Positions 17,364 to 25,517 of a DNA stretch of 64,000 bases are shown piece after piece (position 1 is the first letter of the stretch; each line of letters opens with the position of its first letter). The notes under the pieces are model-generated. The model searched no databases and was not told the DNA's origin. It worked only from the letters and a program-made list of their open reading frames with translations. This stretch comes from JADMIH01 sp036399775 (GTDB lineage Bacteria; Chloroflexota; Chloroflexia; QHBQ01; JADMIH01). The stretch spans positions 1 through 64,000 of the forward strand of contig DASWMJ010000085.1 in NCBI GenBank assembly GCA_036399775.1. Direction: 5' to 3'. Both the position numbers and the translations under genes were made by a program.

Positions 17364-18728
17364 ATGGACAACCTGGTAGCGGCACGCGCCCAAATGGCGA
17401 TTTCACTGGGCTTCCATATGGTCTTTGCGGCGCTTGGTATCGGCCTGCCCCTGCTCATGCTCATCTCGGAGGGGCTATGGCTCCGGCGCAAGGAGCAGGT
17501 TTACCTCGACCTCGCGAAGAAGTGGGCGAAGGCTACCGGGCTGCTATTCGCAATCGGCGCGGTGAGCGGCACGGCCCTCTCTTTCGAGCTTGGCCTGCTC
17601 TGGCCGCCCTTTATGAAGTTCGCAGGCCCTATAATCGGCCCGGCTTTTGCGCTCGAAGGGTACGCTTTCTTTATCGAAGCGATCTTCCTGGGCCTCTACC
17701 TCTACGGCTGGAAGCGCCTCAGCCCACGCGCCCACTGGCTGTGCGGCATACCTGTGGCCGTGAGCGGCATGATGTCGGGCGTGCTGGTGATGTCCGCCAA
17801 CTCCTGGATGCAAAACCCGGTGGGCTTCCAGGTCGAGAACGGCATGCCCATAAACATAGACCCTCTACAGGCGCTGTTCAATCCATCCTGGGGCATACTG
17901 GCGGTACACCTGACGCTGGCATCGTACATGGCGACGGCCTTCATGGTGGCGGCGGTGTACGCCTGGGGTATGCTGCGTGGGAGGCGCGACCGCTACCACA
18001 ACGCGGGCCTCACAATCGCCCTCATCCTCGGCACGATAACGGCGATTGCCCAGCCCATCAGTGGAGATTTCGCGGCGCGATTGGTGGCTGAGACCCAGCC
18101 CACAAAGCTGGCCGCGATGGAGTCGCAGTTCGCCACCGAGCGGAGCGCTCCCCTGCGTATAGGCGGCCTCCCAAACGTGGAGAACCGGACCGTGCCCTTC
18201 GCGATCGAGATTCCGGGTGGCCTCAGTTTGCTCGCTACGCACGACTTCAACGCCGAGATAAAAGGCTTGGAGGCATTCCCACGTGAGGATTGGCCCGACG
18301 TGGCGCTGGTGCATATTGCCTTCCAGGTGATGGTGGGTAGCGGCCTGCTCATCCTGCTGATATGCGCTATATACTGGCTGCTGCGGTGGCGCAAGCGCGA
18401 GGCGGGCAAATGGCTGCTCAGAGGTCTGGTGCTGAGTGGGGTGCTGGGCGTGGCAGCCACTGAGGCAGGGTGGATAGTGACCGAAGTGGGACGCCAGCCC
18501 TATATCATCTACAACATCATGCGCACAGCCGACGCAGTGACCCCCGCGCCCGGCATCTGGGTGACGTTTGTGAGCTTCGTCGCGCTGTACGTGCTGCTGG
18601 CCGTTACATTGATATGGCTGCTCCTGAGGCTGGCTACCGGGCGGCCCGTGGATGATGCTGACCACGAGGGCGAGCACGCCAAAACGAGTCGCCCGGACGA
18701 GGAGGCGAGTGGTGCTGCCTCCGCTTAG
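17364..18728 (+). CDS. cydA: Cytochrome bd-type quinol oxidase subunit I
   Basis: CydA-type subunit, 454 residues, about nine membrane spans, carrying haems b558, b595 and d. SLGFHMVFAALGIGLPL holds the N-terminal haem ligand histidine, and FALEGYAFFIEAIFLGLYLYGW is the conserved glutamate-bearing helix. GRQPYIIYNIMRTADAVTP is the GRQPW-region variant typical of the cyanide-insensitive (CioA) branch. The Q-loop is short. It oxidises quinol and reduces oxygen to water at high affinity. It is paired with cydB immediately downstream. Confidence 0.93.
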   Translation: MDNLVAARAQMAISLGFHMVFAALGIGLPLLMLISEGLWLRRKEQVYLDLAKKWAKATGLLFAIGAVSGTALSFELGLLWPPFMKFAGPIIGPAFALEGYAFFIEAIFLGLYLYGWKRLSPRAHWLCGIPVAVSGMMSGVLVMSANSWMQNPVGFQVENGMPINIDPLQALFNPSWGILAVHLTLASYMATAFMVAAVYAWGMLRGRRDRYHNAGLTIALILGTITAIAQPISGDFAARLVAETQPTKLAAMESQFATERSAPLRIGGLPNVENRTVPFAIEIPGGLSLLATHDFNAEIKGLEAFPREDWPDVALVHIAFQVMVGSGLLILLICAIYWLLRWRKREAGKWLLRGLVLSGVLGVAATEAGWIVTEVGRQPYIIYNIMRTADAVTPAPGIWVTFVSFVALYVLLAVTLIWLLLRLATGRPVDDADHEGEHAKTSRPDEEASGAASA

Positions 18729-19731
18729 CATGATGGCCGCCGGGTTGGCCCTGCTGGTGTTGACGGCCTACGTCCTCCTGGGAGGGGCTGACTTCGGAGG
18801 CGGAGTCTGGGACTTCTTTGCGCGCGGCAAGCGGGCAGGGGAGCAGCGCGAGGCGATTGCTACGGCGATGGGTCCGGTGTGGGAGGCGAACCACGTCTGG
18901 CTCATCTTCCTCATCGTGATACTCTTCTCGGCGTTCCCGGTGGCATTCGCGGCTTTGAGCGAAGCCTTTTTCATACCGTTCCACCTGCTGCTTGCGGGCA
19001 TCATCCTGAGGGGCGCGGCGTTCGTCTTCAGGGCGCACGGGTCGGACGAAGCGGGGCCGCAACGCGTCTGGGCGCGAGCGTTCGGCAGCGCGAGCATCAT
19101 CACGCCCGTGCTACTGGGGATGTGCCTGGGCGCAGTGTCGGCGGGCGGGATACGCGTGGTGGACGGGCAGGTGCGGGTTGACTACTTCACGGCATGGCTC
19201 ACGCCCCTATCCATAGCGTGCGGCCTGCTCGCCCTGGCCCTGTTCGCCTACCTTGCGGCTACCTACCTATGCGTCGAGACGGAGGGCGCGCTACGGGAGG
19301 ACTTCCGGCAGCGCACTCTCATCTCAGGCGGGGTAGTGGTAGCGCTGGCGGTTATCCTGCTGCCGTTGATCGCGATACAGGCCCCGCACCTAGCCGGGCA
19401 GTTGCTAAGCTACACGGCGCTGCCTGTGATGGCGATTGGTACGCTGTTCGCGCTGGTGTCGCTGTGGGCCGTGCTAACCCGGCGCTTCCGGCTGGCGCGG
19501 GTCGCGGCGGCGGGCCAGGTCACGATGCTGCTATGGGGCTGGGCGCTCGCCCAATGGCCCTACATTATCTACCCCGATCTAACCGTCGAGGCCGCAGCCG
19601 CACCCGACTCGACCCTCACTTTCCTGCTAGCGACCGCGCCGTTGGGTGCTTTGCTCCTTATCCCCTCGCTATTCCTGCTCTTCTCCGTCTTCAAAGGCCG
19701 CAACCCTGAGGGTACAGGGGCCGGTAATTAG
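18712..19731 (+). CDS. cydB: Cytochrome bd-type quinol oxidase subunit II
   Basis: CydB-type subunit with eight to nine spans. LLGGADFGGGVWD and GPVWEANHVWLIF are the family hallmarks near the N-terminus. The GTG at 18712 is chosen because AGGAGG ends 6 nt upstream, giving a 17-nt overlap with cydA. ATG codons at 18730 and 18733 are alternatives that would give a more usual N-terminus. It stabilises subunit I in the oxidase complex. No CydX-like small subunit or cydDC exporter was found next to it. Confidence 0.92.
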   Translation: MLPPLSMMAAGLALLVLTAYVLLGGADFGGGVWDFFARGKRAGEQREAIATAMGPVWEANHVWLIFLIVILFSAFPVAFAALSEAFFIPFHLLLAGIILRGAAFVFRAHGSDEAGPQRVWARAFGSASIITPVLLGMCLGAVSAGGIRVVDGQVRVDYFTAWLTPLSIACGLLALALFAYLAATYLCVETEGALREDFRQRTLISGGVVVALAVILLPLIAIQAPHLAGQLLSYTALPVMAIGTLFALVSLWAVLTRRFRLARVAAAGQVTMLLWGWALAQWPYIIYPDLTVEAAAAPDSTLTFLLATAPLGALLLIPSLFLLFSVFKGRNPEGTGAGN

Positions 19732-19738
19732 CCCGACC

Positions 19739-20308
19739 CTAATCGCCGACCCCTGGCCCCTCCGTCGCCAGCCCCCGCTCGCGTGCCCGTTCTTCGAGCA
19801 ACTCCACGAGGACGGTGCGGTGGCAGTGGGCGTGGGCATTAGGCCCGTCGAGCCTCTCCCAGCAGAGCACGATCAGAGGGCGCGCAGGGTCTTGTACGGC
19901 AATATCTATCAACTCGTCTAGCACGCGCAACCCCTCCGGCGTTCGCATCTCGTGGCGATAGCCCTCCGCGAACTCCTCCCAGGTTAGCTTCGGCATTTCT
20001 GGCGCGATGCCCAGAGCGTTACGCGCACCACGAGGGGGCTTACCCAGGTACGCGTTCAGCAGGGCGTCTGAAGGTCCGGCGGCGGGCACGCTCCTGCCGC
20101 CTGCCTCAACCACGGGCCGGGTCCGCCAGCGTGGGCGGCGCATGGCGAGCACCAGGTGGGCATCGTGCGGCCATTCCGATGGGCGCGTCGCGCACGCATG
20201 CCCGAAGCGCAGGGGCTGTTGCGTTGGCGCAGTATCGTCTTCCTGGCCGTCTGTGTCGTTCCCTGGTGTCATCATTACTCCCTCGTATACATCATCTTCT
20301 CTTTTCAT
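19739..20308 (-). CDS. DUF488-type protein
   Basis: 189 residues. The C-terminal half shows the DUF488 signature PLIVLCWE...HCHRTVLVELL, with cysteine and histidines as in that family of unknown, possibly nucleotide-related function. The N-terminal half, with FGHACATRPSEWPHDAHLVLAMRRPRW, differs from short DUF488 proteins. It is convergent with cydB with only 7 nt between the two stop codons. Confidence 0.6.
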   Translation of the reverse strand: MKREDDVYEGVMMTPGNDTDGQEDDTAPTQQPLRFGHACATRPSEWPHDAHLVLAMRRPRWRTRPVVEAGGRSVPAAGPSDALLNAYLGKPPRGARNALGIAPEMPKLTWEEFAEGYRHEMRTPEGLRVLDELIDIAVQDPARPLIVLCWERLDGPNAHAHCHRTVLVELLEERARERGLATEGPGVGD

Positions 20309-20450
20309 CTCCTGAGTCTAGCACATTCTAATTGAGAACCCTACGGTCTCGCCCCCCTGGTAAACACGAGACATCCCGAATTTTATATCGGTGCCTGCCT
20401 CATGCACACAATAATTCGTACTCCTCTCCCTGCACTAAAAAGAAGGACTT

Positions 20451-20556
20451 TCAAACAAATGAAAAAAGCAGACAAAGGGCGGCTGCGCCGCCCTTTGTCT
20501 GCTTTTTTCATTTGTTTGAGCTTAGGTTACTACGCTTGTCCAAGCGAAAATCTTAA
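20451..20556 (-). repeat. Double-hairpin element, copy 3
   Basis: Reading on the minus strand, hairpin A (20521-20556, core CGCTTG-GA-CAAGCG) is followed by hairpin B (20451-20519) with 33-nt perfectly complementary arms around a 3-nt loop, the longest of the family. It begins 39 nt after the stop codon of the lanthipeptide lyase-cyclase gene, in the same orientation. It is therefore a good candidate for the end of that operon. Confidence 0.85.
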
Positions 20557-20594
20557 ATTCAGGATGGCCCATGTTTATAGTTACCCCGGACCCG

Positions 20595-22913
20595 CTAGAG
20601 CATGAGCGCCGAGGGAATTGCGGGGTCATGTAGGCGGAGGTAGAAGAGGCCAATCCCCGCGAGGCCGAGCATGAGTCCCGGGGTCTCGCCGCCCCGCACG
20701 CCGCACGGCCAGCGACGCTCCCGGCGGGCGTACATCTCGATGCCGGAGGAGGCTACTTCCCGCGTCAATTCGGCCGGGCCAGCCGCGTGGCCGTTCAAGG
20801 TGGCACGTCCCAGGTCAGTTATCTCGGCATTGCCCGCGAGGCCGTGGCATAGTGAGAAGTTCGCCGTGCTCGACTTGAGCATATCGCGGGTGGTCTCCTC
20901 GGTGGTCGAGAGGGCTATTACAGCTTCTTCCTTGAAAATGTCGTCACCGAGCAGTTGGTATGCGTAGAGGCGCGAGAGAGCTATGCCGGGTGCGCCGTGG
21001 CACCAAAGCACGCCGCAGGGCGCTTGCACCCGCTTTCTGTCCTTGCCTCGGCCCGGCACTTCGCGGAAATCGGGCCAATTACGCTCGTTGGCGTCGAACC
21101 AGTAGCGTTCGTACCGGAAAGCCATTTCGGCGGCCTCCCGGTACCTCCGCTCTCCGGTGGCAGCGAACAGCTTGAGCAGGGCATAGCCGATGCCCGCCGC
21201 CCCGTGTGAGAAGCCGGTGAGGTTACGGCGACCTTTAGAGTGGCGGGAAGGCCACGAGTAGCCGTCCGGTCTCACCTCGGCTTGCACGATCAGGTCATCA
21301 CCCAACCGGGTAGTGCTTTCCAGGGTAGGTCCGTTCGGCAGCACTTCTCGCAACGCAAGCAGGGCAACGATTGCCCCGGCACTCCCTGATAGAAGGTCCA
21401 GGTCGTGCCCCTTGCCGCCGTCAGGTTCCAGGTTTCGCGACACCCCGGCCACGGCCTCAATCAGTTCAGGTTCGTCAAGTAGCGCCCCGACCCGCATGGC
21501 GGCGAGGAGCACCCCCGGCCAGCCGGTGTAAGCCCCCAGCTCTACCTCCGGCGCAAGCCTGTCCAGGCAAGAGAGCGCGTGGCGCGCAGCGCCCAGGGCA
21601 GTCCGGTAGACCTGGGCATCTCCCGTATGAGCGTAGAGGTAGGCAAGGAAGAGGGCCACACCTGCCGTGCCATCGTATAAATCCGGCCCCAACGCGCCGT
21701 AGCTCAGGTGCGGGTAGCCGCCGGGGCCGAGGGAAGGGGCCACCTGGGCTCCTATCCAGTTGCATCTGCCCTCGTGCCAGATTGCCTCATCGCAGATGCG
21801 CTCCCCGATCTGCCGCGCTGTGAGCAAGAGAATATCACTGTCAGCCTGGGGGATCGGAGCATAAGGTACGACAGTAGACATATCCCTTATCGGCAGGTAG
21901 GCGTCTTCAGAGCCGGGGTTGAGATAGGGCGCGTGTAGACTGATATGATACTCGGAAAAGGTCTCTTCGACTACCGCTATACGGTCGGGCAGCGAGTGAG
22001 CGCCACGCTCGTATGCCCGGACCAACCCTTCGGCCAGTACGTTGCAGCGGTGCAGGCCGAAGCTCTCGCCACGTCCTGGGTCCTCGGCTATGCCCAGGCC
22101 GGGTGCCAGCATCTTCGTGAGAGCAGGCACACCTTCCCTCATGTGGGGGGCGACTGCCTCGTAGATGCTCGCCAGGAGCCTCCCTACTTGTTCGTAGTGG
22201 CTTTTAATTATGTAGAGTACACCCGCGTCGCATCGAGTGAAGTGCGCAGGGTCGTTGAGGACCTTTAAGCGGAAGGGGTGACCGGCATCGTTCAGTGAAG
22301 CCGTCATATTGCGCATCAATGAACTTGCCCCCTCTGGATCGATGTTCCAGTAGAACCTCACCAGTGGCTCGGCGTCGTCGCCCCTAAGCCGGTTGTTACC
22401 GAGCGCCATGTAATAGCCGGGTGATATGGCTATCAACCCTGGCGGGAGTCGTAAATGCATAGACACGCCCGGCGAAAGATGCTCGCCACCTGACACCAGG
22501 CAATCCCCAGGGCGCGCCCAGACGCTTACCCCGCCCTTTCTCGCGACCACCTCAGCCCCTTCAATCGCCTCCACTTCCCAGCCCTCTGCCCATTGGCCGC
22601 TGCCGGTGTTGGCTGCCGACAACCGCTCAACGAAGGGCGTTACCCCCGACAAAGGATGGCTGCCTATATTTGCCTTCGAGGAGGCTGCGCCACCCCGGCA
22701 ATAGAAATCGGTGTAGAGCCGGGCCTGGAGGTTATAGAGCAGGTATTGGCGCGCGGTATTCGGGTTGAGGGCGCGTAGGATATTGGAGGGGAGTTGCGGG
22801 GACTTCTTCCCGAACCAGGAGAAGGTGGTGGGTGAGTGGATGAGGGTGGCCCTTACGGCTTCCTCTATCTGCTCTGCGTAGCTGCTTAATTGGGCCACAA
22901 CTGCCGTCACCAT
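20595..22913 (-). CDS. HopA1-like lyase fused to LanC cyclase (lanthipeptide synthetase)
   Basis: 772 residues. Residues 1-330 resemble the HopA1 family, seen as YTDFYCRGGAAS, RFYWNIDPEGASSLM, KVLNDPAHFTRCDAGVLYI and EGVPALTKMLAPGLGIAEDP. In class V lanthipeptide systems HopA1-like proteins are the lyases that eliminate phosphate from Ser/Thr. Residues 400-770 are a LanC domain with its zinc ligands at Cys638 (LWCHGAPG) and Cys689-His690 (SLCHGLAGN), plus the GFSHGAAGIGYALL repeat. This domain should join cysteine thiols to the dehydro residues. The ATG overlaps the kinase gene by 7 nt. The fusion of lyase and zinc cyclase is unusual. Confidence 0.85.
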   Translation of the reverse strand: MVTAVVAQLSSYAEQIEEAVRATLIHSPTTFSWFGKKSPQLPSNILRALNPNTARQYLLYNLQARLYTDFYCRGGAASSKANIGSHPLSGVTPFVERLSAANTGSGQWAEGWEVEAIEGAEVVARKGGVSVWARPGDCLVSGGEHLSPGVSMHLRLPPGLIAISPGYYMALGNNRLRGDDAEPLVRFYWNIDPEGASSLMRNMTASLNDAGHPFRLKVLNDPAHFTRCDAGVLYIIKSHYEQVGRLLASIYEAVAPHMREGVPALTKMLAPGLGIAEDPGRGESFGLHRCNVLAEGLVRAYERGAHSLPDRIAVVEETFSEYHISLHAPYLNPGSEDAYLPIRDMSTVVPYAPIPQADSDILLLTARQIGERICDEAIWHEGRCNWIGAQVAPSLGPGGYPHLSYGALGPDLYDGTAGVALFLAYLYAHTGDAQVYRTALGAARHALSCLDRLAPEVELGAYTGWPGVLLAAMRVGALLDEPELIEAVAGVSRNLEPDGGKGHDLDLLSGSAGAIVALLALREVLPNGPTLESTTRLGDDLIVQAEVRPDGYSWPSRHSKGRRNLTGFSHGAAGIGYALLKLFAATGERRYREAAEMAFRYERYWFDANERNWPDFREVPGRGKDRKRVQAPCGVLWCHGAPGIALSRLYAYQLLGDDIFKEEAVIALSTTEETTRDMLKSSTANFSLCHGLAGNAEITDLGRATLNGHAAGPAELTREVASSGIEMYARRERRWPCGVRGGETPGLMLGLAGIGLFYLRLHDPAIPSALML

Positions 22914-24019
22914 ATGCCGAGCAACTGGACAGCCGCCTGACGTGGGCGCTGCAAGATGTTCAGGCTAAGTTGCAGCAGGCAGATGGCATTGGCCGTAGGC
23001 TCAACGTCAACCTGGCTCTCGTCGAAGGCTGTTTGCACGAGCCGGGCGGCGCAGTACCGCATCGCACGATCGAGCCACTCCCCAGCGGCCAGGGGGTCCA
23101 GCCTCATCGTCCGGGTGTATGCGCCCCAGAAAGCGCGTATGGCCGGCTGCATCTTCGCCAGCGGGAAGCGGGCAAGGTCCAGGAACCTGTCGGGCGGGTC
23201 CTTGCCTGTGATAGGGATCGATAGTAGCCAGAAACTGAGGTAATCGCTGAATATAGAGCCTGCATCCCAGCACGGATCGCCCATACCGGCAAGCTCCCAA
23301 TCTACAATCTTCAGCCCGGCCCGGCCATTCTCACCCCTATGCACGCGGAGGATGTTACCCCATTTGGCATCACCGTGCAGGAAGCATTCCTCCCGCCAGT
23401 CACGCCGAAGCTGGTCGAAAAGTTGGCCGAACTCCGGGAACTGCTGGATGATACGCAGGAGATGAAGGTTAGCGCCGCTCAGCGCAGTGTAACGCTCGAT
23501 GCGGGGCTTGTGGAGGGCAAAGACGTTGAGCGGCAGCAAGGCGACGCTCCGACCGTGGACGTACTCTTTCCAGCCTGATGCGCGCATACTGTGGAGCCTG
23601 CCTAGGGCGCGTCCCAGCCTGGCGACAAGCTCTACGGAGAAACGGCCAACCCTCTGGTAATACTGGTCGAGGTCTTCAGCATACCTTACCAGCTCGATAA
23701 CCAGGACGTGCGCTTCGGGATCGTAAAGGCAGCAGCGAGGCAGATAACGGCGTACGGCTTCCCCGCTCGGAACCGACTCGAAGAAGCCGTACAAAGCCGC
23801 TTCACGTTCGACGGTAGCTGCCCGCTCTGCGCCCACTCCTTGTTTGACCAGATAGGAGGGGCCATGTTCGCTGATGACTTTGTAGTTGGCGTTGCGGTGT
23901 GGAGACTCGGTTACCGTCAGGTCGTTGCCCACTATCGCCGCCTCGCTCACCAGGCCACGACTCAGGAGGTATAAGGTAACCGAGGAGGACTCAAGTATAA
24001 TAGGCTTATAACCCGTCAT
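22907..24019 (-). CDS. APH-fold kinase of the lanthipeptide operon
   Basis: 370 residues, aminoglycoside/choline-kinase fold. YLVKQ (Lys59) and Glu72 are the ATP-binding pair, HGDAKWGN at 215-222 is the catalytic loop (Asp217, Asn222) and IVDWELAG (Asp240) is the metal-binding Asp. In class V lanthipeptide and thioamitide-type clusters, an APH-like kinase next to a HopA1-like protein phosphorylates Ser/Thr of the precursor; I infer the same here. It is coupled at both ends: its ATG overlaps the stop of the precursor gene (ATGA), and its end overlaps the lyase-cyclase gene. Confidence 0.85.
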   Translation of the reverse strand: MTGYKPIILESSSVTLYLLSRGLVSEAAIVGNDLTVTESPHRNANYKVISEHGPSYLVKQGVGAERAATVEREAALYGFFESVPSGEAVRRYLPRCCLYDPEAHVLVIELVRYAEDLDQYYQRVGRFSVELVARLGRALGRLHSMRASGWKEYVHGRSVALLPLNVFALHKPRIERYTALSGANLHLLRIIQQFPEFGQLFDQLRRDWREECFLHGDAKWGNILRVHRGENGRAGLKIVDWELAGMGDPCWDAGSIFSDYLSFWLLSIPITGKDPPDRFLDLARFPLAKMQPAIRAFWGAYTRTMRLDPLAAGEWLDRAMRYCAARLVQTAFDESQVDVEPTANAICLLQLSLNILQRPRQAAVQLLGIW

Positions 24020-24237
24020 TCACAGGAGGATGTAGCGGCCCCGGAGCCATGAGGACGCGGCACCCTCATTCCAACTACGCCTTGGCTCAGTCTGGCCCCA
24101 CAGAACATGAAAGAAGCCGGGAGGTGCGCCAGGAAACTTTGCTCGACGGGACCAATCAGGAAATTGGCCTCTTCATATTCGCCGATAAGCCCTGCTGTAT
24201 CACTGGCCTGCCGACTGTTGCCTGAGTTCTCCTCCAT
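24016..24237 (-). CDS. Lanthipeptide precursor candidate 1
   Basis: 73 residues from the ATG at 24237, preferred over 24258 because GGGGGAGGA lies just upstream. The leader contains EEANFLIGPVEQSFL and the chain ends HGSGAATSSCE. The last residues give Thr, two Ser and one Cys, suitable for a (methyl)lanthionine ring. Precursor 2 shares both the leader motif (DEADFLQGAIANGFL) and the end (GTGAATSICT). The stop overlaps the start of the kinase gene. Internal cysteine FMFCGA lies in what I take as the leader. A core of about 10-12 residues is inferred, not shown. Confidence 0.75.
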   Translation of the reverse strand: MEENSGNSRQASDTAGLIGEYEEANFLIGPVEQSFLAHLPASFMFCGARLSQGVVGMRVPRPHGSGAATSSCE

Positions 24238-24338
24238 TGTTTGTCCTCCCCCGTACATATACCAACTCGCAGTGGCTTATCTATACCCGCTTCTCCTTGT
24301 CATATATTCGCCGCAGCCACTAAGCTAGCCACCAAAAG

Positions 24339-24983
24339 CTAGGTACATATGCTAGTGGCGGCGCCGGTGCCGCAGCCGCCTCCCGATCCAGGGTCCACAA
24401 CTTTGCCTGACAATTTGCCTGACAAGACAGCGAGACCCTTTATCGAAGAAGGGCCAGACGTGCCAAGGAAGCCGTTAGCGATAGCACCTTGCAGGAAATC
24501 GGCTTCATCTTCTGCCGTTCTTTCGCGTACGTGCTTCACAGTCTCATCCTTCTTTATCCAGACCAGGGAGCCTGCAAGAGGTTGAGCATCAGTGAATAGG
24601 TCTATCTGCTTGATAAAGGCGTCCTCACTGAACTCTAAATACTCTTTGAAGTCGAGCGAAAGATAAAGCCGCCATGTGGCATCCTTCTCCTCCGGCGCTT
24701 TCTTCTTCTTCTTATCGCTACAGTCACAAGGGCCCTCATACAAATAGCCCCATAACATCACATAGTTCCCAAATGTGGGGCCAGTGCAATCCTGAGTATC
24801 CGCCTGTTCACGCAGTTTACCGAGCAGGCCACTAATGGCGCCTGATGCCACCGGCTTGGGTCGGGCTTGGATCGCGCCAGAAGGTGTAGAGCCATCCCCA
24901 TCCCCATCCCCATCATCTTCATCTTCATCATCTCTATCTGTGGCGCCGCCAGCCAGTCTAGGGTCAGTTACATGATCTGCCAT
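24339..24983 (-). CDS. Lanthipeptide precursor candidate 2 with long N-terminal extension
   Basis: 214 residues, starting after a strong AAGGAGGGAGAACA site. Residues 1-35 are an Asp-rich tract. Residues 60-155 form a small domain (NYVMLWGYLYEG, WRLYLSLDFKEYLEFSEDAF, GSLVWIKKDETVKHV) that I do not recognise. The last 60 residues parallel precursor 1: TAEDEADFLQGAIANGFL as leader motif and GGGCGTGAATSICT as the end. Two cysteines in the end segment allow two rings. The N-terminal domain could be an accessory or immunity function fused to a precursor. It is the first gene of the operon. Confidence 0.7.
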   Translation of the reverse strand: MADHVTDPRLAGGATDRDDEDEDDGDGDGDGSTPSGAIQARPKPVASGAISGLLGKLREQADTQDCTGPTFGNYVMLWGYLYEGPCDCSDKKKKKAPEEKDATWRLYLSLDFKEYLEFSEDAFIKQIDLFTDAQPLAGSLVWIKKDETVKHVRERTAEDEADFLQGAIANGFLGTSGPSSIKGLAVLSGKLSGKVVDPGSGGGCGTGAATSICT

Positions 24984-25193
24984 TGTTCTCCCTCCTTAAC
25001 TATAGAGCTTACCTTTTCCGATCCAGCTTTCGCTTTGAATTGCCAACGGCTGCTGAGCATCGCAGGTAGCAGAGAGACGGGAAATGTTGGGATGCGAGAA
25101 ATCTGGCTGTCTTAGCACGCCCAGCAAAGACCTGAGCCATTTACTAGCACAGGCCACTCTAAAGACCGCCGCATGAATGCCCGGACGTTGGCT

Positions 25194-25222
25194 ATTGTAC
25201 TGCGATTCAGTGTAAATGTCAA
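25194..25222 (-). promoter_or_regulatory. Consensus promoter of the lanthipeptide operon
   Basis: On the minus strand TTGACA (25217-25222), 17-nt spacer, TACAAT (25194-25199). It gives a leader of about 200 nt before the first precursor gene. It is back to back with the promoter at 25260-25288, so one regulator bound between them could control both directions. Confidence 0.7.
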
Positions 25223-25259
25223 TACTTTAAGAGTATAACGAATTCAATTCAATATTATA

Positions 25260-25288
25260 TTGACAACTTATATACCTGGTTGTATAAT
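25260..25288 (+). promoter_or_regulatory. Perfect consensus promoter of the C39-like protease gene
   Basis: TTGACA (25260-25265), exactly 17 nt, TATAAT (25283-25288), in an AT-rich island of the 534-nt gap between the divergent genes. It fires toward the protease gene with a leader of about 220 nt. Nothing else was recognised in the gap. Confidence 0.75.
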
Positions 25289-25517
25289 CTCACCAGTTTC
25301 AACTCGACCGCCTCAAATTCTCAGCAACCTTCATCTTTATTCTCTTAGCCGCTGATATGCCGGTGGTAATCTGTTGCGTCGGTCAGAGTAGTCGTGCATC
25401 ACAGCATGTCTCTCCGGCTCCTGGAGGCCCATTTACGCTTACCAGTAAACTGATAGAGTCCTTGCTCTGCTTCTCCGCGTGCAGTTAGCCTGCGGAGCTA
25501 CTACAATGGAGGCAACT

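Noticed and set aside
22907..24019. Aminoglycoside resistance gene
   Set aside because: The APH fold is present, but coupling to a precursor and a HopA1-LanC gene makes a RiPP kinase much more likely.
24968..25060. 30-codon minus-strand frame overlapping the start of precursor 2
   Set aside because: No ribosome binding site and no Cys; it looked like a leader peptide or third precursor but nothing supports it.
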